Source: Calditrichota bacterium (GTDB lineage: Bacteria; Calditrichota; Calditrichia; Calditrichales; J004). Taken from it: 64,000 bases of DNA. Below, in pieces: positions 60,259 through 64,000 of the stretch. Where the stretch lies: NCBI GenBank assembly GCA_013112635.1, contig JABFGF010000007.1:1-64000 (forward strand), written 5' to 3'. Made by a program: the position numbers and the translations under genes. Under the pieces are notes generated by a model that was not told where the DNA came from, did not search any database, and was given only the letters and a program-made list of their open reading frames with translations. How positions within the stretch are numbered: the first letter of the stretch is position 1; each line of letters starts with the position of its first letter.

Positions 60259-61369
60259 ATTAAAAGAATACTTGTCGGATCCATTCCTCAAACAGCTATA
60301 TTCGGAGGTGCGCTCTGCCGGAAAAATACAATCTATTTCAATTGACTTAACGCATACCTGTAACATTCGCTGTGCCGGATGTTATTATTTTAATGACAAT
60401 ATGGATGTTGGACATCCAACAGCTGATGAGGAAACGTTTGATTCATTTCTCCAACAGGAGAAAGAACGAGGCACAAATTTTATCACCATCGTTGGTGGAG
60501 AACCAAGTTTAAAACCAAACCGCATGCGCAAGATTGTAAAAGGCTTTAAAGCAAGCGTTTCTACAAATGGCCTTAAAAAAATACCGATGGATGGCTTGGA
60601 AGAAAATTTGTCTATTGGTGTTTCTGTATGGGGAGATCATGAAACAGACATGCGGCTTAGGGGTGATGGAAGATTAGATATTTTCTCAAAAGCATTAAAA
60701 AACTATAAAGATGATCCGCGCGCTTTTTGGTATTTTACGGCCATTCCCGGATATGCTGATCAGATTGAGCCTGTTGTAGAAAAATGTGTGGAAAATGGCA
60801 ACCATGTGTTGTTCAATTTTTATGGTGACCTCGAAACACTTGGAAATGAAATGGATCACCGTCGTGGTTTTCAGGAAACCAGAAAGGCTATTGATAAAGT
60901 TATTGAGCGATTTCCGGGCAAAATTTTTATGACTTCCTATTTAAGTAAAGTCGTCTCAACTGGAAAATTGTATGATCAATCCTGGGGCTATGATGTTTGT
61001 ACCAGCTTTAGTACGAATAATCCTGTTAATTATAAACGCATGCAAAATGGGAACCCATTTGCTCCGGATTTTCGTGCTTATAATGCCGACCTAAAAACAA
61101 CCCGTCGCTGCTGTACCGGAGTTGATCGAGATTGTTCATCATGCTTTGATGTTTGGCAGCATTTCTCCTGGGTTATGCTCAATATGAAAAAACATCTTGG
61201 CAGTAAGCAAGAGTTTACCAACTGGCTCACAACCATGTATATGTTTTATCTTATCAACCGCCTAATTGATTTTGAGAAAGGATCAAAAAATATTGCTGAG
61301 ATCCACAACAGGCAAACTCCAAATGAAAATTATGCCGCAAGCCAGCTACTTGAAGCCATAGATGTTTAA
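60248..61369 (+). CDS. Radical SAM protein with cysteine-rich C-terminus
   Basis: A 373-aa radical SAM enzyme with the motif CNIRCAGCYYF (CxxxCxxC) near residue 38 and the GGEP-type IVGGEPSLKP. Near residues 287-299 are four cysteines, CC-x6-C-xx-C (RCCTGVDRDCSSCFDVW), suggesting an auxiliary cluster. ATG 60248 is preferred over 60206, which lies deep in the preceding gene. Not recognised as LipS1, LipS2 or LipA. Located between the variant LplA and the CxxC-tailed lbpA, it probably modifies a protein or cofactor of this pathway; the reaction is unknown. Confidence 0.7.
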   Translation: MANKLKEYLSDPFLKQLYSEVRSAGKIQSISIDLTHTCNIRCAGCYYFNDNMDVGHPTADEETFDSFLQQEKERGTNFITIVGGEPSLKPNRMRKIVKGFKASVSTNGLKKIPMDGLEENLSIGVSVWGDHETDMRLRGDGRLDIFSKALKNYKDDPRAFWYFTAIPGYADQIEPVVEKCVENGNHVLFNFYGDLETLGNEMDHRRGFQETRKAIDKVIERFPGKIFMTSYLSKVVSTGKLYDQSWGYDVCTSFSTNNPVNYKRMQNGNPFAPDFRAYNADLKTTRRCCTGVDRDCSSCFDVWQHFSWVMLNMKKHLGSKQEFTNWLTTMYMFYLINRLIDFEKGSKNIAEIHNRQTPNENYAASQLLEAIDV

Positions 61370-61398
61370 CGCAAATTAAACGTACTTAGGTTAAAACT

Positions 61399-61887
61399 AT
61401 GTTTGGCCCTAAAATTGACCAACCTCATTCAAATGTAAGAAATTGTATTATCCCACATGAATTATTCTATGATGTTAAAAATCATCTTTGGTTGCGTGAT
61501 GAACGAGATGGCACATGGACTGTCGGTTTAACGGACATGGCTCAAACTGCAGGGGGAAAAGTATTGCATTTTAAACCTTGGAAAATTGGGGTTAAGCGCA
61601 AAGGGAACAAACCTATCGCGATGCTTGAAGCTGCAAAATGGTTGGGGGTAATACGCGTTCCATTTCCTGTTACAATCATAGATTATAACAAAGAGTTGTT
61701 AGAAAATACTTATTCGATAAATCAATTTCCTTATACAAAAGGTTGGATTATCAGAATTAAACCGGATGATAATATTGATGTCCGCGAGTATCTTTTGGAT
61801 GGTGAAACTGCAGGTAAAGAATACAAGAAAAACTTTGACGAATGGGGTTTGACAGATTGTGTCCACTGCCTGGGATTTGAAGTATGA
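61399..61887 (+). CDS. lbpA: Lipoate-binding protein LbpA with C-terminal CxHC tail (second)
   Basis: A 162-aa GcvH-fold protein; lipoyl hairpin MLEAAKWLGVIRVPF with K80. It is closely related to the 41455 copy: both start with a conserved cysteine (VRNC, C16) and end with a CxHCxGFE tail (here C154 and C157 in DCVHCLGFEV). The downstream thioredoxin-fold gene overlaps its stop (ATGA), repeating the arrangement at 41455-42185. This is the third LbpA in the locus. Confidence 0.88.
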   Translation: MFGPKIDQPHSNVRNCIIPHELFYDVKNHLWLRDERDGTWTVGLTDMAQTAGGKVLHFKPWKIGVKRKGNKPIAMLEAAKWLGVIRVPFPVTIIDYNKELLENTYSINQFPYTKGWIIRIKPDDNIDVREYLLDGETAGKEYKKNFDEWGLTDCVHCLGFEV

Positions 61888-62166
61888 GCAAAAAAATTAG
61901 GGTTGTCCTTTTTACACATCCTACCTGTGTTGGATGTGGAGAGTCTATTCGGCGTATGCAAAAATATGAAAAGGAAAATGATGAAATCGACTTTGAAATT
62001 ATTAGCCTTGCCGGGGAAACAGGCAGGCGGCTTGGAGAGAAATGGAATATTCACTCAGTCCCAACAATTATTTTTGACAATGATCCTGAAAACCGCATTA
62101 TGGGCATTCCAAAATTTTGAAACAGTAGCCTCGATTATTAAAAGCCTACAAACCAATAAAGATTAA
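61884..62166 (+). pseudogene. Thioredoxin-fold CxGC protein, apparent +1 frameshift near its end
   Basis: Paralogue of the gene at 41916: LFTHPTCVGCGESIRRM with C15 and C18, and HSVPTIIF with the cis-proline. The reading frame stops at TGA 62118-62120 after 78 residues, inside the last helix. The missing end (ETVASIIKSLQTNKD) is encoded one base ahead and stops at 62166, matching the end of the paralogue (VQIDKFLDFIA) in position. The shift site is AAAATTTTGA, so one extra A or T, a sequencing error, or a programmed +1 shift on UUU UGA could explain it. The catalytic part is complete either way. Confidence 0.7.
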
Positions 62167-62211
62167 TATTTTCTTCCTGAAGTAGCAAAAACAAAAGTAC
62201 AAAATATGAAT

Positions 62212-62277
62212 TTGCCAACGCCATTTCATTTTATTAATTTAAACCCCTAAGAATTAGTAACTCTAAAAAGAGTGAAT
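62212..62277 (+). promoter_or_regulatory. Possible promoter and half-operator before the secreted GH13
   Basis: TTGCCA (62212-62217), 17 bases, TAATTT (62235-62240) is a weak sigma-70-like pair. Downstream, AGTAAC, ten bases, GTGAAT (62256-62277) partly repeats the palindrome at 7537-7560 (first half exact, second half four of six). Both calls are tentative. Confidence 0.3.
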
Positions 62278-62306
62278 ACCCTCAATGAAATCTAAAAGGA
62301 ATTAAA

Positions 62307-64000
62307 ATGCGCACATTTCTGATCCTATTATTTTTTATATTTTTTGGCTCAGCCATTTCTCAGGTTATCACAACAGACCCTCCATTTGCAACTGTAAACG
62401 ATTCAATCGTTATCATCTTTGATGCAACTAAGGGTGACCAAGGTTTGATGGGTTATACTGGTAAAGTATATACTCACACAGGGGCAACGATTAACGGAAC
62501 GCGTTGGCAAAATGTAATTGGCTCCTGGGGCGAGGATACTGGTATTAATGCACAGCCTGAACTTTCAAAAATCGGTACCGACCTTTACAAACTTGTAATT
62601 AGCAAACCGCATTCTTTTTATTCTGTAAATCCCTCTGATAAAATTACTGAACTTTCTTTTGTTTTTAGGAGCGCAGGATCAGATGGGCCAACCGGGCGTG
62701 ATGTTGGAGGTGCGGATGTTTTTCTTGAGTTGTTTAAACCTGGTTTAACATTGACGCTCAACGAGCCTTTTATAGATGTTTCATTTGGTGATCCGCGCAG
62801 GTCGCCGGTTTTTACAGACGGTGAATTAACAATTCAGTCAATTGCAGTTACAATTGGTACAAAAATTTCTACTCATAAGCTGTATCAAAACGATATCCTG
62901 ATTGCAGATGAAACAAGTGATACGCTGGATTATGTTTATACTCCCATGTACGAATCAGGGATGCAAGTTTTTAAAATCACTGGTGCAGATACAAGCGGTT
63001 TAAAAGATTCGATCGAGTTTGCTGTGATGATTACTCAGGAAAGCGTTATTGAATCACGCCCTGAAGGAGTTGTGGATGGCATTAATTATATAGATGCTAA
63101 TACAGTAATTCTTTCTCTTTTTGCCCCATATAAAGAACATGTTTTTTTAATTGGGGATTTTAATGATTGGTTTGTTGATGAAAAATATCAATTAAAAAAA
63201 GATACGGGTAATCCCACTAATATTCATTGGTGGATTCGATTGGACTCACTAACTGCCCAGATGGAATATGCTTTTCAATATCTTGTCAATGGCGAAATCA
63301 GAGTAGCCGATCCATATTCTGAAAAAATCCTGCATAAGCATGATTCAGGCATTAGTGGCGCTACATACCCCAACTTAAAACCTTATCCAGAAGGGAAAAC
63401 TGATTTTGCTGTTTCAGTTTTAGAAACAGGCCAGGAAGAATATGTGTGGGAAGTTCCTAGTTTTGAACGTCCACCCAAAGAAGAACTTGTAATATACGAG
63501 CTTCTTGTTCGTGATTTTGTAGCTACTCATGATTATAAAACACTAACTGATACGTTGGATTATTTGGAGAACCTGGGAATTAACGCGATTGAGCTTATGC
63601 CAGTCAATGAATTTGAGAACAATGAAAGTTGGGGTTATAATCCATCTTTCCACATGGCATTGGATAAATATTACGGTCCGCCTGAAGATTTAAAAAAGTT
63701 TATTGATGAATGCCATAAACGTGGAATTGCTGTAATTTTTGATGCTGTTTTGAACCATGCTTTTGGGCAGTCGCCATTGGTACGGCTTTATGCAACAGGT
63801 GCTTGGGGACCTCCTTCAGCTGAAAATCCCTGGCTTAACATTGAAGCGACACACCCATTTAATGTAGGTTACGATTTTAACCACGAAAGTAAATTCACAC
63901 AAGATTGGGTAGATCAAATAAATGCATATTGGCTGAATGAATTTAACATTGATGGTTATCGTTTTGATTTGACAAAAGGTTTTATGCAAACGGGTGATTT
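62307..64000 (+). CDS. Secreted CBM48-GH13 alpha-amylase/pullulanase-family enzyme (partial)
   Basis: Open to the right edge, at least 564 residues. ATG 62307 has AAGGA at 62296-62300. Signal peptide MRTFLILLFFIFFGSAISQ; a beta-sandwich region (about 25-260, GRDVGGADVFLELFKPG); a CBM48 domain (about 265-355, VILSLFAPYKEHVFLIGDFNDW, EYAFQYLVNGEIRVADPYS); then the GH13 barrel from about 385 (ELVIYELLVRDF, LGINAIELMPVNEF, FDAVLNHAFG) up to YRFDLTKGF with nucleophile D554. The acid and third catalytic residue lie beyond the window. It probably ends in a T9SS domain like its relatives, but this cannot be seen. Confidence 0.85.
   Translation, partial: MRTFLILLFFIFFGSAISQVITTDPPFATVNDSIVIIFDATKGDQGLMGYTGKVYTHTGATINGTRWQNVIGSWGEDTGINAQPELSKIGTDLYKLVISKPHSFYSVNPSDKITELSFVFRSAGSDGPTGRDVGGADVFLELFKPGLTLTLNEPFIDVSFGDPRRSPVFTDGELTIQSIAVTIGTKISTHKLYQNDILIADETSDTLDYVYTPMYESGMQVFKITGADTSGLKDSIEFAVMITQESVIESRPEGVVDGINYIDANTVILSLFAPYKEHVFLIGDFNDWFVDEKYQLKKDTGNPTNIHWWIRLDSLTAQMEYAFQYLVNGEIRVADPYSEKILHKHDSGISGATYPNLKPYPEGKTDFAVSVLETGQEEYVWEVPSFERPPKEELVIYELLVRDFVATHDYKTLTDTLDYLENLGINAIELMPVNEFENNESWGYNPSFHMALDKYYGPPEDLKKFIDECHKRGIAVIFDAVLNHAFGQSPLVRLYATGAWGPPSAENPWLNIEATHPFNVGYDFNHESKFTQDWVDQINAYWLNEFNIDGYRFDLTKGFMQTGD

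Overview
The window is AT-rich (roughly 38-40% GC by eye) bacterial chromosome from a member of the FCB superphylum, most likely a Calditrichota/Ignavibacteria/KSB1-type lineage. The basis is secreted proteins ending in a type IX secretion (T9SS) sorting domain with the NYPNPFNP signature, a PorV-family outer-membrane protein, and a TonB-dependent receptor with a carboxypeptidase-regulatory-like N-domain. No rRNA, tRNA, CRISPR array, phage or insertion sequence was recognised. No stretch longer than about 300 bases lacks a gene; the largest gaps (32643-32900, 39173-39392, 48382-48588) are described below.

Layout. (1) 0.1-7.5 kb is housekeeping and accessory: a beta-propeller phytase, an MBL-fold hydrolase, an alpha/beta hydrolase and a Bcp-type peroxiredoxin on the minus strand; a TfoX-N protein, a YhhQ-type queuosine-precursor transporter and a NodU-type carbamoyltransferase / SxtJ / DUF5989 triad on the plus strand. 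The DUF5989 gene is only 52 codons. (2) 7.5-36.3 kb is a carbohydrate-utilisation region, all on the plus strand. It holds a GH13 lipoprotein, a parvulin-type chaperone, a TonB receptor, a 1197-aa secreted protein, a PorV homologue, a multidomain T9SS cargo protein, GH53 endo-galactanase, a clan GH-A hydrolase, GH2 beta-galactosidase, an SGNH/TPR protein, a sodium:solute symporter, a CBM48-esterase, a TrmB-type regulator and a cytoplasmic GH13. A further secreted CBM48-GH13 begins at 62307 and runs off the right edge. The enzymes point to alpha-glucan and beta-1,4-galactan as substrates. (3) 36.3-39.2 kb encodes a PAS histidine kinase with a cysteine cluster and an NtrC-type sigma-54 activator. 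(4) 39.4-62.2 kb is one long sulfur-metabolism locus: TusA, two DsrE-family proteins, sHdrC1-(nitroreductase)-B1-A-Hyp-B3, EtfBA, a membrane EMO-like ETF:quinone oxidoreductase, a DsrMK-like pair, three lipoate-binding proteins (LbpA), three lipoate-ligase homologues, a LipS1/LipS2-type radical-SAM pair, an extra radical-SAM enzyme and two thioredoxin-fold CxxC proteins. This is the type II (EtfAB-linked) form of the sulfur-oxidising heterodisulfide-reductase-like (sHdr) pathway with a dedicated lipoate assembly set.

How it may work (inference): TusA/DsrE carriers deliver sulfane sulfur to the sHdr complex; LbpA carries the lipoyl arm; electrons pass through EtfAB to the EMO-like protein and the quinone pool, and possibly through the DsrMK-like pair. 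A strong -24/-12 promoter (39326-39341) lies directly before tusA and just after the sigma-54 activator gene, which suggests that the adjacent two-component system switches the locus on. The most unusual features are the two separate copies of an LplA-like / CxxC-tailed LbpA / thioredoxin-like set at the two ends of the locus, the loss of the canonical catalytic lysine in two of the three ligase homologues, and an apparent +1 frameshift (UUU UGA) in one thioredoxin-like gene. Palindromic intergenic repeats of the GTCATTC...GAATGAC type occur eight times between 42 and 58 kb and were not seen elsewhere in the window.
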